A stretch of 64,000 bases of DNA from Paludibacter sp. (GTDB taxonomy: Bacteria; Bacteroidota; Bacteroidia; Bacteroidales; Paludibacteraceae). The DNA lies in assembly GCA_028692715.1 (NCBI GenBank), contig JAQUWU010000009.1:59900-123899 (forward strand), given 5' to 3'. Shown here one piece after another: positions 34,583 to 43,020 of the stretch. The position numbers and the translations under genes were made by a program. Below the pieces are notes generated by a model. That model searched no databases. It was not told where the DNA came from and saw only the letters and a list, made by a program, of their open reading frames with translations. Numbering within the stretch: position 1 is the stretch's first letter; each line of letters starts with the position of its first letter.

Positions 34583-35515
34583 ATGCTCATCACCATTATC
34601 ACCATAAACTACAACAACGCTGCGGGTTTACAAAAAACCGTGGAAAGCGTGCTGAGTCAAAGTTCACGTGATTTTGAATATATCGTGGTGGATGGGGATG
34701 CCCCCCAACCCCCTAAAGGGGGAGTTTTGAGAGACCTTGAAGTAATTGATGGATTTATTAAAGAAAAAGCTAAAACAGTAAATGGTTTTACAGCTTGTAA
34801 CTGGCACTCCCCTTTTGGGGGAGTTGGAGGGGGCTTTTATTCCGAACCTGACACCGGTATTTACAATGCCATGAACAAAGGTATTCGCATGGCAAAAGGG
34901 GAGTTTATTCATTTTCTCAATTCGGGCGATTGGTTGGTGGATGAGCATGTAGTTGAAAATATGTTATTTGCGCTCAGTTCTCCCCCTTTGGGGGAGCTAG
35001 AGGGGGTGGATATATTTGTTGGTAACAAAATCATGGTGCGCCCCGATGGAAAAGTGCGTTATGGAAAGAATGACAAAAGGCCAGTCACTGCCTTGACCTT
35101 TTATCGTGGTACTATCGAACATACTTCGGCTTATATCCGTCGTTCATTATTTGATGTGGTGGGCATGTACGATGAAAATCTGCGCATTGTGTCCGATTGG
35201 AAATGGTATTTCGATGCCGTTTTAAACCACCATGCTCAAGTGGCTTTTACCGATATTTATGTGTCTTATTTTGATAATTCGGGTATTAGTAGTACCAATT
35301 TGGAGCTTGACAAAGCCGAGCGTCGCCAAATATTGGAGCAGATGTTAGCCCCTGTTGTGTTGGCCGACTATGATCGCCATCATTTGGCCATTGATCAATT
35401 TGAACGGCTGCAGCGGTATCCACTAATTTATAAATTCTTTTATTTAATAGAGCGTATCTTGTTTAAGTTCGACAAATGGCATATGAAATATTGGGGATGG
35501 AAGAAAAAAGCTTGA
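34583..35515 (+). CDS. Family 2 glycosyltransferase with palindrome-derived inserts
   Basis: 310 residues, GT-A fold with ITIITINYNNAAGLQKTVESV and SEPDTGIYNAMNKGIRMAKGEFIHFLNSGDWLV. Three stretches come from C/G palindromes: DAPQPPKGGV right after YIVVDG, SPFGGVGGG before the SEPDTG block, and SPPLGELEGV near residue 135. The first replaces the usual GASTDGS turn, seen intact in the gene at 20049. Loss of that turn could weaken donor binding; the frame is otherwise open to the end. It starts 24 bp after the HipA gene, which separates it from its broken relative at 32737. Confidence 0.83.
   Translation: MLITIITINYNNAAGLQKTVESVLSQSSRDFEYIVVDGDAPQPPKGGVLRDLEVIDGFIKEKAKTVNGFTACNWHSPFGGVGGGFYSEPDTGIYNAMNKGIRMAKGEFIHFLNSGDWLVDEHVVENMLFALSSPPLGELEGVDIFVGNKIMVRPDGKVRYGKNDKRPVTALTFYRGTIEHTSAYIRRSLFDVVGMYDENLRIVSDWKWYFDAVLNHHAQVAFTDIYVSYFDNSGISSTNLELDKAERRQILEQMLAPVVLADYDRHHLAIDQFERLQRYPLIYKFFYLIERILFKFDKWHMKYWGWKKKA
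34697..35012. repeat. Three C/G palindromic inserts inside the GT2 gene
   Basis: ATGCCCCCCAACCCCCTAAA at about 34699, CTCCCCTTTTGGGGGAGTTG at about 34807 and TCTCCCCCTTTGGGGGAGCT at about 34980. The first two are at the same places as in the remnant at 32854-32991. Confidence 0.85.
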
Positions 35516-35580
35516 CACTTGTTTTGATTTCTATGTTCAACGGGTAATAATTAGTGTGCTATTGGCTAAGGAAGTAAATT

Positions 35581-35869
35581 CGTTCTATAGAAAATTGAAC
35601 TCATTCGGATTGAAATAGAAAGCGTTCTATAAAAAACAGAAATCGTTTGGGTCAAAATAGAACTCGTTCTAAAAAAAGTAGAACTCATTCGGGTTGAAAT
35701 AGTAAACGTTCTATAAAAAGCAAAAATCGTTTGAGTCAAAATAGAACTCGTTCTATAAAAAGGGAATTCATTTAGGTAAAAATAGAAAACGATCTATAAA
35801 GAGTAGAATTCATTTGGTTTGAAACCGAAAACGTTCTATAAAAAATCGAACTTATTTGAATGAAAATAG
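35581..35869 (+). repeat. 42-bp tandem array built of 21-bp half units
   Basis: CGTTCT-type anchors occur at 35581, 35623, 35665, 35707, 35749, 35790 and 35832, a spacing of 42 except for one of 41. Between them CGTTTG or CATTCG anchors sit 21 bp away. Units contain A-runs of 4-7. No open frame spans it. Confidence 0.85.
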
Positions 35870-35901
35870 CTTGGGTGCGAGAGCTTATATAAATAAACAA
35901 T

Positions 35902-35933
35902 AAACTCCCATAAGTAAGTACCAATGGGAGTTT
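35902..35933. terminator. Hairpin terminator downstream of the minus-strand gene
   Basis: AAACTCCCAT (35902-35911) pairs with ATGGGAGTTT (35924-35933) around a 12-nt loop. It is placed 23 bp beyond the stop of the minus-strand gene and after the plus-strand GT2 operon. Confidence 0.6.
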
Positions 35934-35955
35934 AGATTAGGAAAGTCAAGTTGTT

Positions 35956-36417
35956 CTATTCAGCTTTTTTTCTATTTTGAGGAAAACGAGCTTTCAAATC
36001 ATCGTACACGGCTTTTGCTCCAGGGATGTCACGCTTGCTAGCATCTTTTACTGAATTGTAAAACGAAAGTGCAGCAATATATGCTTCACTACCCGAAACC
36101 ATCATGGTGTCGTCTGTATAATTGAGCAATTGTTCTATTAATTTGGACAGCGGGCGTAGGTTCTGATAGTCACTGAAATCGATGCTAAATTCATCGTAAT
36201 CAAAATAAGCAGGGCGCAATAGTGGATTGTCGGCCGAATGAGTTTTAGTTTTTTCAACAAAGGCAAGAGTCTTGTCGCCCAATTTGGCCAGTTCGCTGCG
36301 TTCGGCAGCACCTATAGTGATTGCATAAGGTTTCATAAGCTCAATGGCTTCGTTCAACTTGGTTTTAATTTCGTCTAATACGGTTTGTGGTATTGACTGG
36401 CTATGAATATTTGCCAT
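35956..36417 (-). CDS. Uncharacterised helical protein, 153 residues
   Basis: No signal peptide or transmembrane segment. The sequence is helix-rich with repeated charged and alanine stretches (ELAKLGDKTLAFVEKTK) and a basic tail PQNRKKAE. It resembles small proteins annotated as hypothetical across Bacteroidota, but I recognise no domain. It is the only minus-strand gene in the polysaccharide locus, with its own hairpin terminator and a long upstream leader that contains a stable hairpin. It is more G+C-rich than the genes around it, so it may have arrived separately. Confidence 0.72.
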   Translation of the reverse strand: MANIHSQSIPQTVLDEIKTKLNEAIELMKPYAITIGAAERSELAKLGDKTLAFVEKTKTHSADNPLLRPAYFDYDEFSIDFSDYQNLRPLSKLIEQLLNYTDDTMMVSGSEAYIAALSFYNSVKDASKRDIPGAKAVYDDLKARFPQNRKKAE

Positions 36418-37095
36418 ATTATTTAGATTTTAATTTTTTTGTTTTGGTATATAGTTAATTAATGAGTCTGAATTTGTAAAGCCCGTTGCATTTGTTTTAC
36501 TTTACGCAATCAACCACAACGGGCCAAACTGTGACAGAGCAATACCAGATTTATAAACGAAACAAAAGCTATAGGTAAAAGGCAAACTGCCCGGTAGGGA
36601 TGTTTGATGTGGCGGATAATTGTAAACATAAACAGCAATTTTAAAAGTAAAATTAAACAATAATTAAAAGTCAATTAAATACTCAAAACAGTTTATGGTA
36701 AATTGTTAAATCGAGGCGCAAGTTATTATTTTTTGTTTAAATTTGCAATATTTTTAGATAAAATTTTTTGAAAAAATACATTTGAGTTTTTCTAAGTATT
36801 TGTAAAGTGGCTTTTAATGTAGGTTGTAAGGTTTTAATGCTCAGTTAAAAAAATAAAATTTTATGTTATTATTTCACACTCCACCTCATTTATTGAGGAA
36901 GGTTCGTTTGAAAAGCATATGTTATGCAAAAAAAATGCTTTTTAAGAAGGAGTAGATAATATCTTGTTATAAAAAAAATCCATAAGTCTCTCGCTCGAGA
37001 ACAAGGGGAGGGATTGAATATAGTATAGTTAGAATAATTGTAGCAATTATGTGTATAGTATCTTAAAAACTTATTATTGAAATATTAAAACTTAT
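36418..37095. other. Intergenic region with a hairpin in the leader of the minus-strand gene
   Basis: GCCCGTTG (36481-36488) pairs with CAACGGGC (near 36517-36524) across about 28 bases; read on the minus strand it lies some 65-110 nt before the start codon. TAAATTTG at 36738-36745 matches the plus-strand -7 motif but is far from the gene at 37096. I see no further gene in the region. Confidence 0.5.
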
Positions 37096-38175
37096 ATGAA
37101 AAAAAAAGTATATGTCGATGCAAGAACTAATATACCTTATGGTTCTTTTTACTTAAAAGGACTTGTGGATATGTTTGGGAGGATGAATGTGATATTTGAT
37201 AGTAAGCGTTTTGCTGGATTAGCTGCCTTGGGTCGCGATATTAGATTTATTGTTAAGGAAGGAGATGAAGTAAAAAAATATTTTATTCACACCAATGATT
37301 CTTATAAAATAAATTTAGACCATTATAATTGGTGTGATGTATATGGAAATGTAAATGCAAATTTTAAATTTTATCCAATTGATAATTATCCCAAGCAAGT
37401 GTCGCTGGTTCCGTCTTTTGGTATTCGAAATTTTAATTTGTTTGAAACATTATGTTTTTCAATTAATAATTTTTTCAGAACAATTCAAGATATTAAAAAT
37501 TGGGAAATCTATAATAAATTTTCAGAACAATATGAGAAAAACACATATAAGAATTTTAGACGTCACTTTTTGAATTATTTAAAGAATTATTTAAATCGTC
37601 TTCCTATTGAGTCGTATATAAATAAAAACTCAATTAATAAAAATTATATTTTTTTTCTAAGCACTTTGTGGTATAGCGATGCATATAATAAAAATGACGA
37701 AACAGTGAATTTAAGAAGGGCTAATTTTATAGAAGTATGTAAAGAAATTGATATTTGTAATTTTGAAGGGGGGCTGTTTGCAGATAGTTCATCAAGTACT
37801 GGATTTGAAAAAAGCAGAACAAATATTAGATTGGAATTGTCAGATTGGATAATTAAAACTAAAGAATCAGTATTGGTTTTTAATACTCCAGCTTTTTGGG
37901 ATTGTCATGGATGGAAACTTGGTGAATATCTTGCACTAGGAAAAGCTATAATATCTACTCCATTATCAAATGATTTGCCGGAGCCCTTAATTCATGCTAA
38001 ACATATTCATATAATCTCCGATGCTTCAAAAGAATCAATTCGTGAAGCTATTATTTTTATTTTAGAAAATCCTGAATATAGAAAGTCATTAGAGTTTAAT
38101 GCTCAAAAATACTGGAACGAATATGGTACACCAGAAAAGGCCCTTAATTTATTGGGCTTATTTAAACCAGTTTAG
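37096..38175 (+). CDS. Putative GT-B glycosyltransferase
   Basis: 359 residues, very AT-rich. The N-terminal half has no motif I recognise with certainty. The C-terminal third shows GT-B donor-domain features: VLVFNTPAFWDCHGWKLGEYLALGKAIISTPLSNDLPEPL, where the acidic E follows the conserved GW-LGEYLALGKAI block, then DASKESIREAIIFILENPEYR. It is followed after 6 bp by a GT2 gene. A role in adding one sugar of the glycan is inferred from fold and context. Confidence 0.65.
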   Translation: MKKKVYVDARTNIPYGSFYLKGLVDMFGRMNVIFDSKRFAGLAALGRDIRFIVKEGDEVKKYFIHTNDSYKINLDHYNWCDVYGNVNANFKFYPIDNYPKQVSLVPSFGIRNFNLFETLCFSINNFFRTIQDIKNWEIYNKFSEQYEKNTYKNFRRHFLNYLKNYLNRLPIESYINKNSINKNYIFFLSTLWYSDAYNKNDETVNLRRANFIEVCKEIDICNFEGGLFADSSSSTGFEKSRTNIRLELSDWIIKTKESVLVFNTPAFWDCHGWKLGEYLALGKAIISTPLSNDLPEPLIHAKHIHIISDASKESIREAIIFILENPEYRKSLEFNAQKYWNEYGTPEKALNLLGLFKPV

Positions 38176-38181
38176 TCGAAT

Positions 38182-39147
38182 ATGTTCTCAATAATAATTC
38201 CCTTATATAATAAAGCACCTTATATCGAAAAAGCAATTCGATCGGTGACAGCACAAACTTTTCAGGAGTTTGAGTTGATAGTGATTGATGATGGCTCTAC
38301 AGATATAGAGGCCCCCCAACCCCCTAAAGGGGGAGTAGGTCTGACTTATTCAGATATTGAGCAATTAATAGATGGGAAAGGAAGGCTTATTAAGCAGAAA
38401 AATTCTGGTGTAAGTGTGACTCGCAATAAGGGTGTTAAACTTGCGAAATACGATTATATCGCTTTTTTGGATGCTGATGATTGGTGGGGACCTACTTATT
38501 TGGAGGAAATGAAGGGATTGATAGAAGATTTTCCTGAAGCTGGCATTTATGGCAGTAGTTATTATAAAGTAAAGGATGGAAAAAATATCCCTGCGAACAT
38601 AGGAGTTGAACCGGGTTTTACAAAAGGATTAATTAATTATTGTCAGGTATATGCCAAAACCATGTATATGCCTTTGACATCTATTACAAGTGTAATTAAG
38701 AAAAGTGTTTTCGAATCTGAAAATGGTTTCAAATCAACATTAAAACTGGGAGAAGATTTTGATTTATGGGTACGGGTAGCGATGAAATATCCAGTAGCCT
38801 TTTTGAATAAACCCTTGGCTTATTACAATCAGGATGTGGAATTCGTAAACAGAGCCATAGGTTCCAAATTGTATGAACCTCATGAGCATATGCTTTTTAC
38901 TGATTATGGAGACATGAAAAATAATTCAGATTTCTTACATTTGTTTGAGGTGTTGGCAGTATATGGTTTATTACCTTATTATATTAGTGGAAAAAACAAG
39001 GTGGGAGTAAAAACGATTATTTCTAAAATTCATTGGAAAAAACATAGTTTCAAGTATAAATTGTTTTATACTCTTTTGCCAAAAGTAATTGTGAAATTTT
39101 ACTTCGAATTTTCACATTATATGTATGATTTTAAAAACAGACATTAA
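38182..39147 (+). CDS. Family 2 glycosyltransferase with a palindrome-derived insert
   Basis: 321 residues. FSIIIPLYNKAPYIEKAIRSVTAQTFQEFELIVIDDGSTD is the canonical donor-binding start and FLDADDWWGPTYLEEM contains the DAD metal motif. Directly after DDGSTD, the residues EAPQPPKGGVG are encoded by a C/G palindrome; family members normally continue with NS plus a short helix. The rest (RLIKQKNSGVSVTRNKGV) is undisturbed, so activity is likely kept. It lies 6 bp after the preceding GT-B gene. Sugar specificity is unknown. Confidence 0.87.
   Translation: MFSIIIPLYNKAPYIEKAIRSVTAQTFQEFELIVIDDGSTDIEAPQPPKGGVGLTYSDIEQLIDGKGRLIKQKNSGVSVTRNKGVKLAKYDYIAFLDADDWWGPTYLEEMKGLIEDFPEAGIYGSSYYKVKDGKNIPANIGVEPGFTKGLINYCQVYAKTMYMPLTSITSVIKKSVFESENGFKSTLKLGEDFDLWVRVAMKYPVAFLNKPLAYYNQDVEFVNRAIGSKLYEPHEHMLFTDYGDMKNNSDFLHLFEVLAVYGLLPYYISGKNKVGVKTIISKIHWKKHSFKYKLFYTLLPKVIVKFYFEFSHYMYDFKNRH
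38308..38337. repeat. C/G palindromic insert inside the GT2 gene
   Basis: GCCCCCCAACCCCCTAAAGG and on to GGGGAG, the same orientation and reading frame (PQPPKGG) as in the genes at 29793, 32737 and 34583. Confidence 0.85.
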
Positions 39148-39200
39148 TGAGTTGCTCTTTTGATAGTTTTATATCGATGCATACACTAAAATAATATTTT

Positions 39201-40361
39201 ATGAAAATTGTTCAAATAGGTTCTTTTCCATTAGATGCATCTTGTATAAAAGGAGGTGTAGAAGCTTCAGTTTATGGTTTAGCAATAGAACAGGCAAAGA
39301 AACATGAGGTCGTTGTCATTGATGTACCACGTAAAGAAATAAGAAATGATGAAATATTGACCCAGAATGGGCTTAAAATTCATCGGTATGTCAATAAAGG
39401 AAATTTAAATGTTAATTCATTATTTCGAATCTCTCGTATAATAAAAGAAATAAAACAATTCAATCCTGAGGTCTGTCATATACATACTACTAGTTTGTTT
39501 TCACTTATTTGTTATGTGCTTTTGAGTTTGAAAAAGTATCCAACAATTGTTACAGTACATGGATTGGCACATATAGAAAAGAAAAATGATTTCAAGAAGA
39601 TTCCTTCAGTTAAAAATAGATTGAAATATATTTCTCAAAGTTTAACTGAATTTTTATATTTAAGTATTTGTAAAAATTGCATTGTTGATACTGGTTATGT
39701 TTTAGATGCAATACTTTTATATAAAAGACAACATAAAGTCTTAAAGTTGCCAAACTGCCAAGTAATACCTCAGGGTGTAAATAAAGTTTTTTTTGATATT
39801 AAAAGTATTTCTCAAGAAAATGAATTATTAGCGGTAGGGGCATTAAATAAACGTAAGGGGCATTTGTTGTTAATTGAAGTAATGAAACAGATAGTTGAGA
39901 AGTATCCGGAGTATACATTGTCAATCGTTGGTGTTCAGTCTGATTTGAAGTATTTTAAGGCAATGCAATCTAAGATCAAGGAATACGGCTTGGAAGATGC
40001 TGTTAAATTATTTCCCAATGCAACTTTTGATGAAATTTTACGAATGTATTCTAATGCAGAATTATTTGTATTACATACAGAAGAAGAGTCGCAGGGAATC
40101 GTTTTTTGTGAAGCTATGGCAGCAGGAAAACCTATTGTTGCAACGAATGTTGGAGGTGTACCGTGGGTTGTAAATGACGGTGTTAATGGTTTATTGTGTG
40201 ACTATGCTGATATTGATACATTTGCTAAAAATATTATAAAACTAATCGAAGACAAAAATCTTCGATTAAAAATGCAAAAAAATAACAAACAAAAATCAAA
40301 TACTTATAAGTGGGAAACGATAGAAATTAAGGTAATGGATATTTATAAATCTATTATTTAA
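39201..40361 (+). CDS. Family 4 glycosyltransferase
   Basis: 386 residues, GT-B fold. The N-terminal domain begins KIVQIGSFPLDASCIKGGVEASVYGLA and includes PEVCHIHTTSLFSLI and IVTVHGLAHIEKK. The C-terminal domain has VIPQGVNKVFF, LLAVGALNKRKGHLLLIEVM and LFVLHTEEESQGIVFCEAMAAGKPIVATNVGGVPWVV with the EX7E pair. It starts 54 bp after the GT2 gene and is followed by a membrane protein gene in the same direction. It acts in the cytoplasm on the lipid-linked chain; specificity unknown. Confidence 0.88.
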   Translation: MKIVQIGSFPLDASCIKGGVEASVYGLAIEQAKKHEVVVIDVPRKEIRNDEILTQNGLKIHRYVNKGNLNVNSLFRISRIIKEIKQFNPEVCHIHTTSLFSLICYVLLSLKKYPTIVTVHGLAHIEKKNDFKKIPSVKNRLKYISQSLTEFLYLSICKNCIVDTGYVLDAILLYKRQHKVLKLPNCQVIPQGVNKVFFDIKSISQENELLAVGALNKRKGHLLLIEVMKQIVEKYPEYTLSIVGVQSDLKYFKAMQSKIKEYGLEDAVKLFPNATFDEILRMYSNAELFVLHTEEESQGIVFCEAMAAGKPIVATNVGGVPWVVNDGVNGLLCDYADIDTFAKNIIKLIEDKNLRLKMQKNNKQKSNTYKWETIEIKVMDIYKSII

Positions 40362-40392
40362 TTTTTACTGCTCATACTAACCATTATTAACC

Positions 40393-41802
40393 GTGCTCAA
40401 TTTTTTTCCTAAATACTTCACATCAAAAGCCATAACGCTATATTTAGTGGTTTTGGTACTCTGTAATATTCTATTCCTTAATAGTTTTTTATCTCCTTTG
40501 TGGTGGGCGTTTGGAATAGTTGAAGTAATTGGGTTTTTCTATTTTTCGAATCAACTTACTCGCAACTGGTCAAACTATTCTCCTAAAAAATTTGGAAAGA
40601 AATTATTTCAGACAGCTTTGATTATCCGCATCTGTTGGGTGATTTTTAGCTATTTTTTTTATCAGATAATGACGGGTTCGCCTTTTGAATTTGATGCTGG
40701 CGATGCTAAAGGCTATCATGAAGAGGCTGTCTGGATAGTACAAATGATAAACGGAGGGGGGCTTCAACCTTATTTTGATTATATTAGGGGTCGATATTCT
40801 GATATGGGATATTCTTTTTATTTAGGATGGCAGTATTGGATAACTGGGAATTCCATCTTTATTGCTCGCTTATTGAAAGCGCTATATGGAGCATTTACTT
40901 GTGTATTAGTCTATCGGTTGGCCGGCCGTAGTTTTGGTGAAGATGTGGCCCGCATGGCTGCCATATTTTGTATGTTAATGCCTAACCTTATTTTATATAC
41001 TGGTTTGCATACCAAAGAAGTAGAAATGGTACTGCTTACCGTTTGGTTTGTGGAACGTGCTGATGCCTTAATACGAGGCAAGAAGTTTTCATTGAATACA
41101 CTTTGGCCTACTTTATTGTTAGCGGGTTCATTGTTTTTCTTTCGCACAGTATTGGGAGCTACTGCTTTGTTTGCCTTGTTTACAACTTTAATGTTTACCA
41201 GTACTAAAGTTTTGGGAGTGGGAAAACGTATTGTGTTAGTAATGTGGGTAGTAGTGGCAGTGGCTTATTTTATGGGGGGTACAGTCGCAAATGAAATTGA
41301 GAGTGTTTGGCAATCAAGAAAAGCAAATCAAGAAACGTCTTTGGATTTTCGTGAAAACCGTATAGGTGGTAATAAATTATCAAAATATGCAGGTGCAGCA
41401 GTATTTGCACCCATGATTTTTGTCATTCCTTTTCCCACTATCGTTGAAACACCCAATCAACAGAATATGAAGATGATTAATGGCGGGAATTACGTAAAAA
41501 ATATTATGGCATTTTTTGTAATCTTTGCTTTTTATTGGGTAATAAAGAACAAAAAATGGAGAGATTATCTGTTAATAGGATCTTTTACAGTAGGATATTT
41601 AATTGTTTTGGCTATGAGTGCCTTTGCACAATCAGAGCGTTTCCATCAACCTATTTTACCATTTATATTGATAATGTCGGCTTTTGGGATAAGCTTAATT
41701 AGCAATAAAGAAAAAAAATACTTTACATGGTGGATGGCTCTTATATTTGTGGCTATTGTTGCATGGAGTTGGTTTAAACTGGCAGGAAGAGGACTTGTTT
41801 AG
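40393..41802 (+). CDS. Multi-pass membrane protein, GT39-like or polymerase-like
   Basis: 469 residues starting with GTG. About ten transmembrane helices. The large first loop has SPFEFDAGDAKGYHEEAVWIVQMINGGG and IRGRYSDMGYSFYLGWQYW, an acidic motif plus helix resembling GT39-type enzymes; GLHTKEVEMVLLTVW is a further conserved-looking block. It could instead be the locus polymerase, but an ABC exporter locus does not need Wzy. It is followed by a REP-like hairpin and a GT4 gene. Confidence 0.62.
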   Translation: MLNFFPKYFTSKAITLYLVVLVLCNILFLNSFLSPLWWAFGIVEVIGFFYFSNQLTRNWSNYSPKKFGKKLFQTALIIRICWVIFSYFFYQIMTGSPFEFDAGDAKGYHEEAVWIVQMINGGGLQPYFDYIRGRYSDMGYSFYLGWQYWITGNSIFIARLLKALYGAFTCVLVYRLAGRSFGEDVARMAAIFCMLMPNLILYTGLHTKEVEMVLLTVWFVERADALIRGKKFSLNTLWPTLLLAGSLFFFRTVLGATALFALFTTLMFTSTKVLGVGKRIVLVMWVVVAVAYFMGGTVANEIESVWQSRKANQETSLDFRENRIGGNKLSKYAGAAVFAPMIFVIPFPTIVETPNQQNMKMINGGNYVKNIMAFFVIFAFYWVIKNKKWRDYLLIGSFTVGYLIVLAMSAFAQSERFHQPILPFILIMSAFGISLISNKEKKYFTWWMALIFVAIVAWSWFKLAGRGLV

Positions 41803-41825
41803 TCGGTAGTTTATAGTTTATAGTC

Positions 41826-41897
41826 AGTAGTTTCAATAGGAATGGGTTTTAACCCATTCTTTAAAAAGAAGAAAATATATATTGGCTTTAGCCAAAA
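41826..41897 (+). repeat. REP-like double hairpin (RAYT-associated family)
   Basis: GTTTCAATAGGAATGGG then GGGTTTTAACCC (first hairpin) and ATTGGCTTTAGCCAA (second). The same pair occurs before and after the transposase at 43393. The inverted repeat lies just ahead of the next gene. Confidence 0.75.
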
Positions 41898-41920
41898 TGG
41901 TTCTCATTAATTATATGCAC

Positions 41921-42865
41921 ATGAAAGTTCTAATTGTTTGCAGTGGAAATTCCGGTCGTATTGTTCCTTTTATAGTGGAGCAGGTTGTTGCATTGCAATC
42001 AAAGGGAGTAGAGACGGATTATTTTCTGGTGCAACAAAAAGGAATATTGGGCTATTTGAAAGAAAAAAAAAAACTATTATCAAAAATTAAAAGTTTTCAA
42101 CCCGACCTTATTCATGCCCATTATGGCTTGTCGGGTTTACTAGCTAACCTACAACGTCAGATTCCGGTTGTAACAACTTATCATGGCAGTGATATTAATA
42201 ATCACAAAGTGTTTCTATTTTCGAAGTTGTGCATGATGTTGTCGGCATATAATATATTTGTATCGGGAAAGAATAGAAAAAAGGCTAACCTCACCCCTGG
42301 CCCCTCTCCTAAAGGAGAGGGGAACTGTGATTTAATTCCTTGTGGCGTTGACATTGAGCCTTTTAAACCAATTGATAAACTGGAAGCAAGAATTCAACTG
42401 AAATTGGATAAAGATAAAAAGTATGTTTTGTTTGCCGGTTCGTTTACAAATGAGGTAAAAAATCCAGAATTGGCCAAACAATCTGTAAATCTGATTGAAA
42501 ATGTTGAATTGCTGGAATTAAAAGGATATTCACGTGAGCAGGTTGCTTTGTTGATGAATGCTGTTGATTGTGTTTTAATGACTAGCTTTACTGAAGGTTC
42601 ACCACAGTTTATAAAGGAAGCTATGGCCTGTAATTGTCCTGTTGTTTCAGTTCCTGTAGGAGATGTGCCGGATGTTATTGAGAACATAGAAGGATGTTTT
42701 ATTTCAACATACGAACCTACAGATGTAGCCGTGAGATTAAAACTGGCATTAGAATTTGGAAAACGTACTGAAGGAAGAAACCGAATTGTTGAATCGGGGC
42801 TAGATTCAGAAACGGTGGCAAAAAAAATAATAGGAGTGTATGAGAAGGTGATTAATGCTAAATGA
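41921..42865 (+). CDS. Family 4 glycosyltransferase with a palindrome-derived insert
   Basis: 314 residues from ATG 41921. An in-frame TTG at 41882 lies within the REP-like hairpin and is rejected. GT-B blocks: KVLIVCSGNSGRIVPFIVEQ, LIHAHYGLSGLLA, VVTTYHGSD and TSFTEGSPQFIKEAMACNCPVVSVPVGDVPDVI. Residues NLTPGPSPKGEGNC, between FVSGKNRKKA and LIPCGVDIEPF, come from a C/G palindrome; relatives have only a few residues there. A run of eleven A residues at 42063-42073 (KEKKKLL) is a possible slippage site. The last residues VINAK and stop are encoded by a 14-bp tandem repeat. Confidence 0.85.
   Translation: MKVLIVCSGNSGRIVPFIVEQVVALQSKGVETDYFLVQQKGILGYLKEKKKLLSKIKSFQPDLIHAHYGLSGLLANLQRQIPVVTTYHGSDINNHKVFLFSKLCMMLSAYNIFVSGKNRKKANLTPGPSPKGEGNCDLIPCGVDIEPFKPIDKLEARIQLKLDKDKKYVLFAGSFTNEVKNPELAKQSVNLIENVELLELKGYSREQVALLMNAVDCVLMTSFTEGSPQFIKEAMACNCPVVSVPVGDVPDVIENIEGCFISTYEPTDVAVRLKLALEFGKRTEGRNRIVESGLDSETVAKKIIGVYEKVINAK
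42287..42322. repeat. Palindromic insert inside the GT4 gene
   Basis: CCCCTCTCCTAAAGGAGAGGGG at 42301 onward (arms CCCCTCTCCT and AGGAGAGGGG), preceded by CTAACCTCACCCCTGG. A sequence variant of the same hairpin family. Confidence 0.85.
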
Positions 42866-42981
42866 TTAATGCTAAATGATTAATGGTAAATGATTAATGC
42901 TAAATGATTAATGGTAAATGATTAATGCTAAATGATTAATGCTAAATGATTAATGGTAAATGATTAATGGTAAATGATTAA
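42845..42981 (+). repeat. 14-bp tandem repeat at the end of the GT4 gene
   Basis: About nine units of TGATTAATGCTAAA with C/G variation at one place (ATGCTAAA or ATGGTAAA). The first unit forms the 3' end of the gene. Confidence 0.9.
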
Positions 42982-43020
42982 TCTGGTTCAATAGGATTGG
43001 ATTTTGATGAAAATAGACTT

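Noticed and set aside
35581-35869. Possible CRISPR array
   Set aside because: The period is constant, but there are no unique spacers: both halves of each unit are repeats. No cas gene is nearby.
42845-42981. Possible CRISPR-like short repeats
   Set aside because: The units are 14 bp without spacers; it is a simple tandem repeat.
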